Notes under the pieces: model-generated
Told to the model about the DNA's origin: nothing
What the model saw: only the letters and a program-made list of their open reading frames with translations
The model's database searches: none
Shown: piece by piece, positions 1-7,449 of the stretch
Layout of the letters: every line of letters starts with the position of its first letter
How positions within the stretch are numbered: the first letter of the stretch is position 1
NCBI GenBank assembly: GCA_903893335.1
Contig: CAITLX010000045.1
Span: forward strand, 1-13,901
Direction: 5' to 3'
Source: an uncultured delta proteobacterium
Lineage (GTDB): Bacteria; Myxococcota_A; Polyangia; Polyangiales; Polyangiaceae
DNA: 13,901 nt
Position numbers and translations under genes: made by a program

Positions 1-348
1 ACCCACGGCGACGACGACGCCGTCGGCCCCCGTCATGGCGTACGCGCCCACGACGACGCGACGGAGATCGCGCTCGGGCACGAAGCCGACCGACTCGCCG
101 AGCGGCAGCCACGCGCGCGTGAGCCGCGCGGCGTCGGCGCCGAGCGACGAGGCGAAGAACGCCTTGGCGTCGACCGTGGCGACGCCGATGGCTCCAGAAG
201 GGAGCAGCGCGAGCGGGTCGGCGTCGATGGCCTCGGCGGTCGCGCGCGCGCCGGCCGTGCCGGCGATGGTGGACGTCGAAGGATGCGGGCAACCGACGAC
301 GCCCAGCGAGGCGAAGACGACCGCGACGAGGGCGAACGAGCGCTTCAT
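1..348 (-). CDS. Putative lipoprotein, N-terminal 116 residues (3' end outside window)
   Basis: The reverse strand is open from an ATG at 348 to the window edge, giving 116 residues and no stop. The protein starts MKRSFALVAVVFASLGVVGC: a short basic N-end, a hydrophobic stretch, and a lipobox VVGC with the lipidated cysteine at residue 20. This predicts signal peptidase II processing and membrane anchoring. The mature part is Ala-rich; a segment reading LLPSGAIGVATVDAKAFF begins near residue 47. I do not recognise the family, and the part seen does not support a function. No clear Shine-Dalgarno sequence precedes the ATG. The gene lies downstream of the dGTPase-like gene on the same strand, with a 30-bp tandem repeat array between them, so co-transcription is uncertain. 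The lipoprotein call is fairly secure; the function is unknown. Confidence 0.8.
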   Translation of the reverse strand, partial: MKRSFALVAVVFASLGVVGCPHPSTSTIAGTAGARATAEAIDADPLALLPSGAIGVATVDAKAFFASSLGADAARLTRAWLPLGESVGFVPERDLRRVVVGAYAMTGADGVVVAVG

Positions 349-378
349 GGGGGCCAAGAGCGTAGAGCGGCGAGCGCT

Positions 379-498
379 CCAGGGAAAGTCCCCGGCTGGA
401 CCCCAAAACCCAGAAATGCCCACGGCTGGGCCCGAATCCCCAGAAAAGCCCCTGGCTGGACCCTGAAGCCAGAGAAAGCCCCTGGCTGGACCTACGCC
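379..498. repeat. Four-copy 30-bp degenerate tandem repeat
   Basis: The core GGCTGG recurs at 394, 424, 454 and 484, an exact 30-bp period. The flanking parts (CCCAGAAAAGCCCCT before, ACCCTGAAG after) are conserved with substitutions. Copies 3 and 4 are most alike; copies 1 and 2 have diverged. Copy 4 overlaps the stop codon of the dGTPase-like gene (492-494), so the array is that gene's 3' flank and the leader of the lipoprotein gene. Read on the minus strand, copies 3 and 4 contain AGCC-AGG-GGCT followed by TTT or TTTT, a very small hairpin plus T-run. Copies 1 and 2 keep other weak stems. It could be a minisatellite, a degenerate serial terminator, or part of a dispersed repeat family. Confidence 0.8.
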
Positions 499-1487
499 CG
501 AGGGCCGCGCGCGCGGAACCGGCGGTGAAGCTCGAGCGCCTGGCGGTCGGTCAGCGACGCGAAGGTGTCGAGGAAGGCGCGGGAGGCCGCGTGCGGAAGC
601 GCGCCCCCGGTCACGTCGCCCACGGCGCGGTCGAACGACTCGGGGTCGGCGGAGGCGGCCCCGGCGAGGCACGCGACCACGGCCCCGACGAAGGTCGTCT
701 GCGCGGTGATGCGCGGCGACTCGTACAGCGACTCGTAGAGGAACGCGCGGAGCACCTCGAGCGCGGCGGCGGACGGGTCGTCGAGGCGGACGTCGCCGCC
801 CGACCCGCTGGCCGCGAGCGTGCGATCGACGAGCGACGCGCGCACCGACTCGGCCGTCGCGCCGAGGACGCGGCGCGCCTCGATCGGGAGGTCGGCGGGG
901 CGGAGCGCGCCGAGGCGGTAGGCGTCGTCGAGGTCGTGGCACGCGTAGGCGTAGAGGTCGGCCGCGCGCACGACGCGCGCCTCGACCGTCGCGGAGCGCT
1001 GCGCAGGCCCCCCGGCGAACACCGGGCCGCCCCTCCCCTTGGAGTGCTTGAGGATGCCCTCGACCACCTCGACCGAGAGGTCGAGGCCAGGCTCGAGCAC
1101 CGTGACGACCCGCACGCCGTGCGCCGCGTGGTGGAACGACGAGCCTCCGAGCGACGCCAGCGCGCGCTCGCCCGCGTGCCCGAAGGCCGGGTGGCCGACG
1201 TCGTGCGCGAGAGCGATGGCCTCGACCAAGTCGTCGCGGACCTGGAGACCGCTGCCAAGCTCGCGCGCGATGGCGACGACCTCGAGCGTGTGGGTGAGGC
1301 GCGTGCGGACGAGCGGGTCGCCCGGAGCGGCGACGACCTGCGTCTTGCCGGCGAGGCGACGGAAGGCGCGCGACCGGAGGATGCGCCCGCGGTCACGCGC
1401 GAACGACGCGGCGGGGAGCGCGGGGGCTCGCGGCGCGAAGGAGAGGACGGACGGCTCGAGGGCGCAGGCGGCGGCTCCACTGAACAT
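492..1487 (-). CDS. dgt: Deoxyguanosinetriphosphate triphosphohydrolase-like HD protein
   Basis: The 331-residue cytoplasmic HD-superfamily enzyme is expected to hydrolyse dNTPs (classically dGTP) to the deoxynucleoside and triphosphate, tuning dNTP pools. The N-terminal family block FRRLAGKTQV (residues 42-51) is followed by RTRLTHTLEV, with metal-ligand His66. The HD pair His95-Asp96 lies in LAHDVGHPAFGHAGE. The next family histidines are in FHHAAHG (about 118-124), and the distal metal ligand is Asp177 in RAADLYAYACHDLDDA. The length fits the shorter Dgt-like subfamily rather than the roughly 500-residue E. coli enzyme, so substrate preference may be broader than dGTP. The ATG at 1487 is preceded by AAGGA at good spacing. 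It is downstream of, and co-directional with, the FmdB-type gene (105-bp gap), and its stop touches the 30-bp repeat array. Family assignment is secure; exact substrate is not. Confidence 0.93.
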   Translation of the reverse strand: MFSGAAACALEPSVLSFAPRAPALPAASFARDRGRILRSRAFRRLAGKTQVVAAPGDPLVRTRLTHTLEVVAIARELGSGLQVRDDLVEAIALAHDVGHPAFGHAGERALASLGGSSFHHAAHGVRVVTVLEPGLDLSVEVVEGILKHSKGRGGPVFAGGPAQRSATVEARVVRAADLYAYACHDLDDAYRLGALRPADLPIEARRVLGATAESVRASLVDRTLAASGSGGDVRLDDPSAAALEVLRAFLYESLYESPRITAQTTFVGAVVACLAGAASADPESFDRAVGDVTGGALPHAASRAFLDTFASLTDRQALELHRRFRARGPRA

Positions 1488-1592
1488 GTGTTCCTTGTAC
1501 CGCCGAACGGCGAATGCGACAAGGGAACGGCGAAGCAGGTGGGACGTAGCTCGACCCAGCAGGCCGCGAGGCCACGGAGCGCTGGCTCGGGC

Positions 1593-1931
1593 TCAGTCGC
1601 TCGACTTGCCGCCGCCGCCCGAGGGCTTGCTCGCCTTCGCGGGCTTGGCGGGAGTCGTCGCCGCCGAAGACGTGTCTGCTTTCGCAGGCTTGGCGGCCTC
1701 CGTGGAGGTGCTTTCGGAGCTGGACGAGCCGGCCGCGGGCTTCTTGGTCGAGCTGTAGAGGTCGGCGTACCAGCCGCCCCCCTTGAGGATGAACGCCCCG
1801 CCGCCGCTGATCTGCCGCTTCGCCGTTTTCTTGGCGCATTTCGGGCACTTGACGAGCGGCTTGTCGCTGATGCGCTGCTCGATCTCCCAGGCGTGGCGGC
1901 AGCTCGAGCAGGCGTATTCGTACGTGGGCAT
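1593..1931 (-). CDS. FmdB-family zinc ribbon protein
   Basis: This is a 112-residue protein beginning MPTYEYACSSC. A single zinc ribbon is formed by Cys8-x2-Cys11 and Cys29-x2-Cys32, the pattern of the FmdB/CxxC_CxxC_SSSS putative regulatory family. ISGGGAFILKGGGWYADLY (about 41-59) is the typical segment that follows the ribbon. The C-terminal third (about 62-112) is a low-complexity tail rich in Ser, Ala, Lys and Pro, probably disordered and longer than in minimal members. The ATG at 1931 is chosen because the conserved family N-terminus starts there; the open frame runs much further upstream, antisense to smc, but that extension has no protein-like features. The role of the family is poorly defined: named after a formamidase-operon regulator, it is often treated as a zinc-binding or nucleic-acid-associated protein. 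It is divergent from smc across 210 bp. Confidence 0.88.
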   Translation of the reverse strand: MPTYEYACSSCRHAWEIEQRISDKPLVKCPKCAKKTAKRQISGGGAFILKGGGWYADLYSSTKKPAAGSSSSESTSTEAAKPAKADTSSAATTPAKPAKASKPSGGGGKSSD

Positions 1932-2141
1932 GGGGGTCTCGGCGGCGAGCGGGCGGATGGGGACGTCGGAGCGCGGGCGTCGGCCTCGTCTCACCGGCGT
2001 CGAAGACTGCCGGTAGGCGGTCGAACGGCGCCTGTCAAGGCACCCTGCCCGCGACGGATTTCGCTTCCGTTTCGCGGTCGAGCGCGCTACCTCTTCTGAC
2101 CATACGTGACGTGCGGTGACGCCGCATGAAGTCGAGGCCCG

Positions 2142-5100
2142 ATGCACATCAAGAAGCTGGAGATCTGCGGGTTCAAGTCCTTCTTGGAGCGCACCGTGAT
2201 CCATTTCGATCACGACGTCGTCGCGATCGTCGGCCCCAACGGCTGCGGCAAGTCGAACATCGTCGACGCCATCCGCTGGTGCATGGGCGAGCAGAGCGCG
2301 AAGCACCTGCGCGGCCGCTCGATGGAAGACGTCATCTTCAACGGCTCCGAGACGCGCGGGCCGCACGGCATGGCCGAGGTCACGATCACGTTCGACAACT
2401 CGGACCTCGAGCAGGCCGCCGCCCTGCCCGCAGAGTACCGCGACTACGCCGAGATCGCCGTCACGCGCCGACTCTTCCGCGACGGCACGAGCGAGTACCT
2501 CCTCAACAAGACGCCCGTGCGCCTGCGCGACGTCGTCGACGTGTTCCTCGGCACCGGCGTCGGTAGCAAGGCGTACAGCATCGTCGAGCAGGGCAAGATC
2601 GGGCTCATCGTCTCGGCCCGCGCCGAGGACCGCCGCCTGCTCATCGAGGAGGCCGCCGGCATCACGAAGTACAAGGCGCGCAAGAAGGCGGCCGAGCGCA
2701 AGATGGAGCTGACCGAGCAGAACCTGCTCCGGGTCAGCGACCGCGTCGGCGAGCTCGAGCGCAACGTCGCGTCGCTCCGCCGCCAGTCGGCGAAGGCCGA
2801 GCGCTACGTGGCGTACCGCAGCGAGGTCGAGGGGCTCATGCTCCACGCCGCCTCGCACCGGCTGCTCGACCTCACGGTGCGCGGCAAGTACGAGTCGTCG
2901 GCGCGCGAGGAGGCCGACGTCGCGGCCCAGGCGGTCAAGATCGAGCACGACGTGCGCGAGGCCGAGCTCGAGACCGCTCGCGCCGACGCGCTCGAGCTCG
3001 AGCAGCGCACCGAGCGCGCGCAGAACGAAGCGTTCGCCGCCGACAGCGACGTCCGCACCCTCGAGGGGGAGATCGCCCGCGCGAAGGACCGCCTCGAGCA
3101 CCTCGCCGCGCGCGCAGCCAGCGCCCGCGCCGAGCAGGAGCAGCTCTCCACCCAGGCCGAGGCCCTCGTGGGCGAGCGGCGCGAGGTGGCCGAGGCGCTC
3201 GCGCGCCTCGAGGGCGAGGAGTCCGACGAGGCGACCTCCGCGCTCACGCAGCACGAGGCGCTCGAGGCCCTGCGCGGCGACGAGCGCGCGGCCGACGCCG
3301 CGCTGCACGAGGTGCGCACGCGCGCCTCGCAGGCGGGCGCACGCGTGGCTGCGGCGGACGCGAAGCTCACCGGCCTCTCGCGCCGGCTCGACGACATCGG
3401 CGCCCGCGAGGGGCGCCTCGCCGCCGAGGCCGAGCGCCTCGCGACCGAGCGCACCGAGCTCGAGGGGCGCCGCGACACGGCTGCGGCCCAGGCCGAGACG
3501 CTCGCCGCCGAGCAGATCGTGGCGAAGGCCGAGCGCGCGCGGCTCGACACCGAGATGGCCGAGCTTCGCTCGGCGTTGCTCGTGAGCGAGCGCACCCTCG
3601 ACGAGAGCAAGAGCGCGCTCGAGCGCCAGCGCAGCCGCCTGCGCGCCCTCGAGGAGCTGCACGCTCGCCTCGAAGGCTGCGGCGACGGCGTCAAGCGCCT
3701 GCTCGCGACCAAGGACCCTGCCCTGCTCGGCCTCGTGGTCGATCGCATCGAGGCCTCGCCCGAGATCACGCCCGCGCTCGTGGGCCTGCTGGGCGACGCG
3801 CTCGAGTACGTCATCGTCGACGACCAGGAGCGCGCGCTCGCGCTGCTCACCGACCTGGGCGCCAAGAAGGCCGGCCGCGCGACGGTCGTGCCGCACCACC
3901 CGCGCCGGGTCGCCGCTCCGACGCGCGACGAGCTCACGGGCGAGGGCATCCTCGGCCTGCTGGTCGACTCGCTGACCTTCGCCGACGAGGACGAGGCGCT
4001 CGTGCGCATGCTCGTCGGTGACGCGGTGCTCGTCGCCACGGCGACCGCCGCGCTCGCGCTCGCCCCCCAGGCCGGCGGGCGCACGCTCGTCGCCCTCGAC
4101 GGCACCGTCGTCCGCCCCGACGGGCGCATCTCGGGCGGCGCCGGCGACAAGGCGGCCGAGGGGCTCGTCGATCAGCACCGCGAGATGCGCGTGCTGCGCG
4201 AGACGTGCGGCGGGCTCGAGGCGCGCGTCACCGAGGTCGTCGCGACCCACCAGGCGCTCCGCTCGCGCGTGAGCGAGACGAGCGCGGCGCTCGACGCGGC
4301 GCGCCAGCGCGCCCACCAGGTCGAGATCTCGCTCGTCACGGCCGAGAAGGACCACCGCCGCGCCGAGGAGCAGCTCGCGTCGGCCGACCGTCGCGCAGGC
4401 GCGGTCGCGCACGAGCGCGACGAGATGTCGCGCGTGCTCGCCGAGGCGGGCCACGAGCGCACCGAGGCCGAGCGCGCCCTCACCGAGGGTCGCGCCGAGC
4501 GCGAGCAGGCGGAGCTCGGCGTGGCCGACGCGACGGCGACGGCGCTCGCGTGGCGCGAGAAGGTCGCCGTGCAGCTGGCGATCGTGACCGAGCGCAAGGT
4601 GCGCCTCGCGCGCGTCCGCGAACAGCTCGCCGGCACGCGCGGCACGCTCGACCGCCTCGCGCGGTCGATCGCCGAGCTCACGCAGCGCGTCGAGCGCCTC
4701 GAGGAGGAGCTCGTCACCACCGCGCGCAACGCGGGCGAGACGGCGGCCACGCTCGTCGGCACCCGCGAGCGGCTCACCGACGCCGTCACGCTGGCGCAGT
4801 CGACGCAGGCCGAGCTCTCCGAGGCCCGCCGCGTGTTCGACGAGGCGCGCACCGCGCTCGGCGAGCGCGAGGCGGCGATCAAGGCGCTGCGCGCCCGCGT
4901 GACCGAGACGGCCGAGCGCCTCGCGCACCACGAGCTCGCGCTGTCGCGCGTGGGCATCGAGCTCGAGCACCTGCTCGCCGGCGTGCACGAGCGCTTCCGC
5001 GGCCTCGACCTGCGCACCGTCGTGGGCGACTACCACCTGCTCGCCGCGCCCGACTCGGAGCACGAGGCGCGCACGCAGGAGCTTCACACGCTCATCGACC

Positions 5101-5765
5101 GCATGGGCCCGGTCAACCTCGACGCGCAGGCCGAGTTCAAGGCCGAGTCCGACCGCCTCGAGTTCTACACGACGCAGAAGGCGGACATCGACAAGGCGCT
5201 CGCCGACCTGCGGCGCGTCATCGGCGACATGAACCGCGAGTCGCGCCGCCTGTTCGCCGACACCTTCGCCGCCATCAACGTCCGCTTCCAGACCGTCTTC
5301 CCCAAGATGTTCCGCGGCGGCCGCGCCGAGCTGCGCCTCACCCAGCCCGAGGACCTGCTCGAGACGGGCATCGAGATCATCGCCCAGCCCCCGGGCAAGA
5401 AGCTCGGCAACATCGAGCTCATGAGCGGCGGCGAGAAGGCCCTCACGGCCGTGTCGCTCATCTTCGCCATCTTCCAGCACAAGCCGTCGCCGTTCTGCGT
5501 GCTCGACGAGGTCGATGCGCCGCTCGACGAGGCCAACGTGACTCGTTACAACGAGTTCATCCGCGAGATGACCGACCGCTCGCAGTTCATCCTCATCACG
5601 CACATCAAGAAGACGATGCAGTCGGTCGACGTCCTCTACGGCGTCACGATGCAGGAGCCGGGCATCTCGCGCCTGGTGAGCGTGAAGATGGACCAGTCGG
5701 CGCAGGCGCGCAGCGCCGTGCTCGCCGCCAAGCGCACGACCGAGACGGACGCTGCGGTCGCTTGA
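2142..5765 (+). CDS. smc: Chromosome segregation protein SMC
   Basis: This 1207-residue protein has the complete SMC layout. The N-terminal ATPase half has Walker A GPNGCGKSN (31-39), the Q-loop in YSIVEQGKIG (Gln150) and EEAAGITKYKARKK near 165-180. A long Arg/Glu/Ala-rich coiled coil follows to about residue 505. The hinge spans about 508-665 (GCGDGVKRLLATKDPALLG, ending near RISGGAGDKAAEG), and the returning coil runs to about 1020. The C-terminal half has the ABC signature LMSGGEKAL (Ser1095) and Walker B FCVLDEVDAPLDEAN (Asp1122-Glu1123). The dimer, with ScpA/ScpB, would load on and extrude chromosomal DNA; neither kleisin gene is in the window. The ATG at 2142 starts the family-typical MHIKKLEICGFKSF, with GAGG just upstream. 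The stop lies inside a perfect 26-bp tandem duplication. The gene converges on the RHH-like/parA unit. Confidence 0.97.
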   Translation: MHIKKLEICGFKSFLERTVIHFDHDVVAIVGPNGCGKSNIVDAIRWCMGEQSAKHLRGRSMEDVIFNGSETRGPHGMAEVTITFDNSDLEQAAALPAEYRDYAEIAVTRRLFRDGTSEYLLNKTPVRLRDVVDVFLGTGVGSKAYSIVEQGKIGLIVSARAEDRRLLIEEAAGITKYKARKKAAERKMELTEQNLLRVSDRVGELERNVASLRRQSAKAERYVAYRSEVEGLMLHAASHRLLDLTVRGKYESSAREEADVAAQAVKIEHDVREAELETARADALELEQRTERAQNEAFAADSDVRTLEGEIARAKDRLEHLAARAASARAEQEQLSTQAEALVGERREVAEALARLEGEESDEATSALTQHEALEALRGDERAADAALHEVRTRASQAGARVAAADAKLTGLSRRLDDIGAREGRLAAEAERLATERTELEGRRDTAAAQAETLAAEQIVAKAERARLDTEMAELRSALLVSERTLDESKSALERQRSRLRALEELHARLEGCGDGVKRLLATKDPALLGLVVDRIEASPEITPALVGLLGDALEYVIVDDQERALALLTDLGAKKAGRATVVPHHPRRVAAPTRDELTGEGILGLLVDSLTFADEDEALVRMLVGDAVLVATATAALALAPQAGGRTLVALDGTVVRPDGRISGGAGDKAAEGLVDQHREMRVLRETCGGLEARVTEVVATHQALRSRVSETSAALDAARQRAHQVEISLVTAEKDHRRAEEQLASADRRAGAVAHERDEMSRVLAEAGHERTEAERALTEGRAEREQAELGVADATATALAWREKVAVQLAIVTERKVRLARVREQLAGTRGTLDRLARSIAELTQRVERLEEELVTTARNAGETAATLVGTRERLTDAVTLAQSTQAELSEARRVFDEARTALGEREAAIKALRARVTETAERLAHHELALSRVGIELEHLLAGVHERFRGLDLRTVVGDYHLLAAPDSEHEARTQELHTLIDRMGPVNLDAQAEFKAESDRLEFYTTQKADIDKALADLRRVIGDMNRESRRLFADTFAAINVRFQTVFPKMFRGGRAELRLTQPEDLLETGIEIIAQPPGKKLGNIELMSGGEKALTAVSLIFAIFQHKPSPFCVLDEVDAPLDEANVTRYNEFIREMTDRSQFILITHIKKTMQSVDVLYGVTMQEPGISRLVSVKMDQSAQARSAVLAAKRTTETDAAVA

Positions 5766-5802
5766 TCTCGGCCGACGCTGCGGTCGCTTGATCTCGGCCG
5801 AC
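5748..5802. repeat. Perfect 26-bp tandem duplication spanning the smc stop codon
   Basis: Bases 5748-5773 are repeated exactly at 5774-5799, and the first three bases (GAC) start a third partial copy at 5800-5802. The unit holds the last codons and stop of smc (Asp-Ala-Ala-Val-Ala-stop, TGA at 5763-5765). Because 26 is not a multiple of three, the same tail-plus-stop recurs in the +1-shifted frame, at 5789-5791. Perfect identity suggests a recent slippage event. Confidence 0.95.
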
Positions 5803-5811
5803 TCTACTGCG

Positions 5812-5824
5812 GGCCCGTAGGGCC
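5812..5824. terminator. Weak hairpin between convergent smc and RHH-like gene
   Basis: GGCCC-GTA-GGGCC forms a 5-bp all-GC stem with a 3-base loop, in the 65-bp spacer between the convergent stops at 5765 and 5831. No U-run follows on either strand, so this is only a candidate bidirectional terminator. Confidence 0.3.
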
Positions 5825-5830
5825 GGCGCT

Positions 5831-6136
5831 TCAGAGCCCGCGCGGGACTTTGTCGAGGTCGACCTGCTCGAGCGCCCAGCGGATGAGCGCGCTGCGGTTG
5901 GCCTTGGTGAGCCCGCGCGCCTTGAGCCCGTCGACCATGCCGTCGAGCTTCTCGAGATCGCGCGTGTAGAGCGAGATGCAGATGACCTTGTAGTGCGCGG
6001 GCTTCTCGGCCGTGCGCGACGGCCGGTCACGCGGCGCGTCGTTGCGAGGCGTGTAGAAGCGCCCCTCGAGCACGCTCGCCACCTCGTCGCCGTCGAGCAC
6101 CAACCGCTCTGCCATCACGCCGTCTGCTGTCGCCAT
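5831..6136 (-). CDS. Small ribbon-helix-helix-like protein, probable ParA partner
   Basis: This 101-residue protein has an N-terminal arm (about 1-48, polar, with several Arg and Pro after residue 27). It is followed by a segment fitting a ribbon-helix-helix fold: a strand KVICISLY (50-57), a first helix from about 59 to 73 (RDLEKLDGMVDGLKA) and a second helix from about 77 to 92 (TKANRSALIRWALEQV). Such proteins dimerise and insert the strand into the DNA major groove. The gene starts 28 bp after the parA stop on the same strand with a strong SD (GAGGAG) at good spacing, so the two almost certainly form an operon. This resembles the ParF-ParG order of type Ib plasmid partition systems, where the RHH protein binds the centromere, stimulates the ATPase and represses the operon. 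The fold is inferred from pattern; the partner role from context. Confidence 0.7.
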   Translation of the reverse strand: MATADGVMAERLVLDGDEVASVLEGRFYTPRNDAPRDRPSRTAEKPAHYKVICISLYTRDLEKLDGMVDGLKARGLTKANRSALIRWALEQVDLDKVPRGL

Positions 6137-6164
6137 CGTCGCTCTCCTCGTTCGTTTCGCTCGC

Positions 6165-7331
6165 TCACGCCGTCCGCGCGACGTCGTTGCCGGGCGCCTG
6201 CGCCTCGGCCAGCACGCGGTCGACCATGCCGAGGTAGTCCTCGGCCGCCGGCGAACCGGGGGCGTGCTCGTAGATGGTGAGGCCCTGGGCGGGCGCCTCC
6301 TTGACCTTCATGGCGGCGCGGATCGGCGACAGGCAGCGCTCGCCGAAGTGGTCGCGCATCGTGTCGAGCGCCTCGCGGCAGATCTTCGCGCGCGTGTCGT
6401 AGAAGGTCGGCAGCACGCCCCAGATGCGCACCGGGTGGTGCAGCAGCTGGTTGACGTGCTTCACCGTCTTGACGACCTGGCGCACGCCGACGAGCGAGAG
6501 GTAGTCGCACGCGACGGGCACGAGGAGGCTGTCGGCGAACACGAGCGCGTTCTGGTTGAGCAGCGACAGGCTGGGCGAGCAGTCGACGACGACGTAGTCG
6601 TACTGCTCGGCCGCGCGCGCGAGGCGCGTGGCCAGCACGCGGTCGCGGTTCTGCCGGCCCGCGAGGTAGAGCTCCGCGGCCGCGAGCGACTCGTTGGAGG
6701 CGATGAGGTCGAGGCCCGGTCGCACCGTCTGCACGGCCTGCTCGGGCGCGAGGCCCATGACCAGCACGTGGTAGAGCGTGCGCGACGCCTTGACGTCGAG
6801 CGAGACGGCGACGTTGCCCTGCGAGTCGGTGTCGACGATGAGCACGCGCTTGCCGCGCATCGCGAGGCCGGCCGCGAGGCTGACCGAGGTGGTCGTCTTG
6901 CCCGTTCCGCCCTTGTGGTTGAACACCGCGATGACGCGCGGCGCGCCCGGGTTGCGACGCGGCGCCTCGGCGGCGTGCAGCGCCGTGGGAGCAGGCGCGG
7001 CCACGACGGGCGCGGGCTCGGTCGGCGCGGGAGCGGTGGCGTCGCCGAGGCGCGCGCCGGCGGTCTCGCGCGCGAGCTGGTTGCGGCAGTCCATCGAGCA
7101 GGCGTGGCGTCGCGCGCCGCGCACGTAGATGAGGTGCGCCGCGAGCTCGACGCGGAAGCGCCGGCTGCACGCGTCGCAGGTCGCGAGGTCGGCGCCGTCG
7201 CCCGTATGGCTGCGCTCGAGGCAGCCCTGCGAGCAGTAGAAGGCGAACCCGCCGTCACGCTCCTCCATCTGGTAGCGGAACTGGACGTCGAACGACCCAC
7301 CGCAGACGCTGCACGACTCGCAAATACCCAT
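6165..7331 (-). CDS. ParA-family ATPase with two N-terminal zinc-finger-like modules
   Basis: The 388-residue product has three parts. Residues 1-90 carry two cysteine modules of identical spacing: C7-x2-C10-x22-C33-x3-C37 and C52-x2-C55-x22-C78-x3-C82, the second pair of each in FYCSQGC or HACSMDC context, reminiscent of TRASH/MYM-type treble-clef fingers. Residues about 95-130 are a Pro/Ala linker. Residues 132-380 are the ParA/MinD/Soj ATPase: deviant Walker A KGGTGKTT (140-147), VLIVDTDSQGN (Walker A' region, 163-173) and Walker B-like YDYVVVDCSPSL (244-255). It would dimerise on ATP, bind nucleoid DNA and position a cargo or partner. I start at the ATG at 7331, which has GGAG seven bases upstream. 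A GTG at 7364 would add 11 residues but lacks an SD. It is followed by the RHH-like gene. It could be partition, chromosome positioning or cargo placement. Confidence 0.9.
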   Translation of the reverse strand: MGICESCSVCGGSFDVQFRYQMEERDGGFAFYCSQGCLERSHTGDGADLATCDACSRRFRVELAAHLIYVRGARRHACSMDCRNQLARETAGARLGDATAPAPTEPAPVVAAPAPTALHAAEAPRRNPGAPRVIAVFNHKGGTGKTTTSVSLAAGLAMRGKRVLIVDTDSQGNVAVSLDVKASRTLYHVLVMGLAPEQAVQTVRPGLDLIASNESLAAAELYLAGRQNRDRVLATRLARAAEQYDYVVVDCSPSLSLLNQNALVFADSLLVPVACDYLSLVGVRQVVKTVKHVNQLLHHPVRIWGVLPTFYDTRAKICREALDTMRDHFGERCLSPIRAAMKVKEAPAQGLTIYEHAPGSPAAEDYLGMVDRVLAEAQAPGNDVARTA

Positions 7332-7355
7332 TCGCTCGCTCCGTCGAGCCCCGAG

Positions 7356-7378
7356 GTGTGACACCCCGAAGCGCTTCG
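7356..7378. promoter_or_regulatory. Adjacent palindromes upstream of parA (candidate operator)
   Basis: In the 118-bp purH-parA spacer lie GTGTGACAC (7356-7364, two 4-base arms around a central G) and the perfect 12-bp palindrome CGAAGCGCTTCG (7367-7378), separated by two bases. Their place 25-47 bases before the parA start fits an operator, perhaps for autoregulation by the RHH-like partner or as a partition site. A function is inferred only from position and symmetry. Confidence 0.35.
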
Positions 7379-7402
7379 TGAAGTGAGCGCAACGATTGCC
7401 AT

Positions 7403-7442
7403 GCCCCGCGCGAAGGGGCCAACTTTCGGGCGAACGGCGCCC
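7403..7442 (-). terminator. Tandem GC hairpins after purH
   Basis: Downstream of the purH stop, on the minus strand, GGGCG-CCGTT-CGCCC (7442 to 7428) is followed by GAAAGTT, then by GCCCC-TTCGCGC-GGGGC (7419 to 7403). Both stems are 5 bp and neither is followed by a real U-run, so termination is possible but unproven; read-through into parA cannot be excluded. Confidence 0.3.
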
Positions 7443-7449
7443 GGGCGGG

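Noticed and set aside
35..466. Plus-strand frame of 143 codons at the left end
   Set aside because: Antisense to the lipoprotein gene, which has a convincing signal peptide and lipobox; the end of this frame simply translates the 30-bp repeat.
525..2099. Long plus-strand frame over the dGTPase-like gene
   Set aside because: Arg/Gly/Ala-rich shadow with no motif, opposite a well-conserved HD enzyme.
1593..5603. A 1336-codon open frame on the minus strand across smc
   Set aside because: It is the antisense shadow of the GC-rich smc gene. Only its last 112 codons (1593-1931) are real, as the FmdB-type protein; the rest is low-complexity Arg/Leu/Ala/Glu sequence.
6264..7361. Plus-strand frame over parA
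   Set aside because: Antisense shadow; the opposite strand encodes a full ParA domain with Walker motifs.
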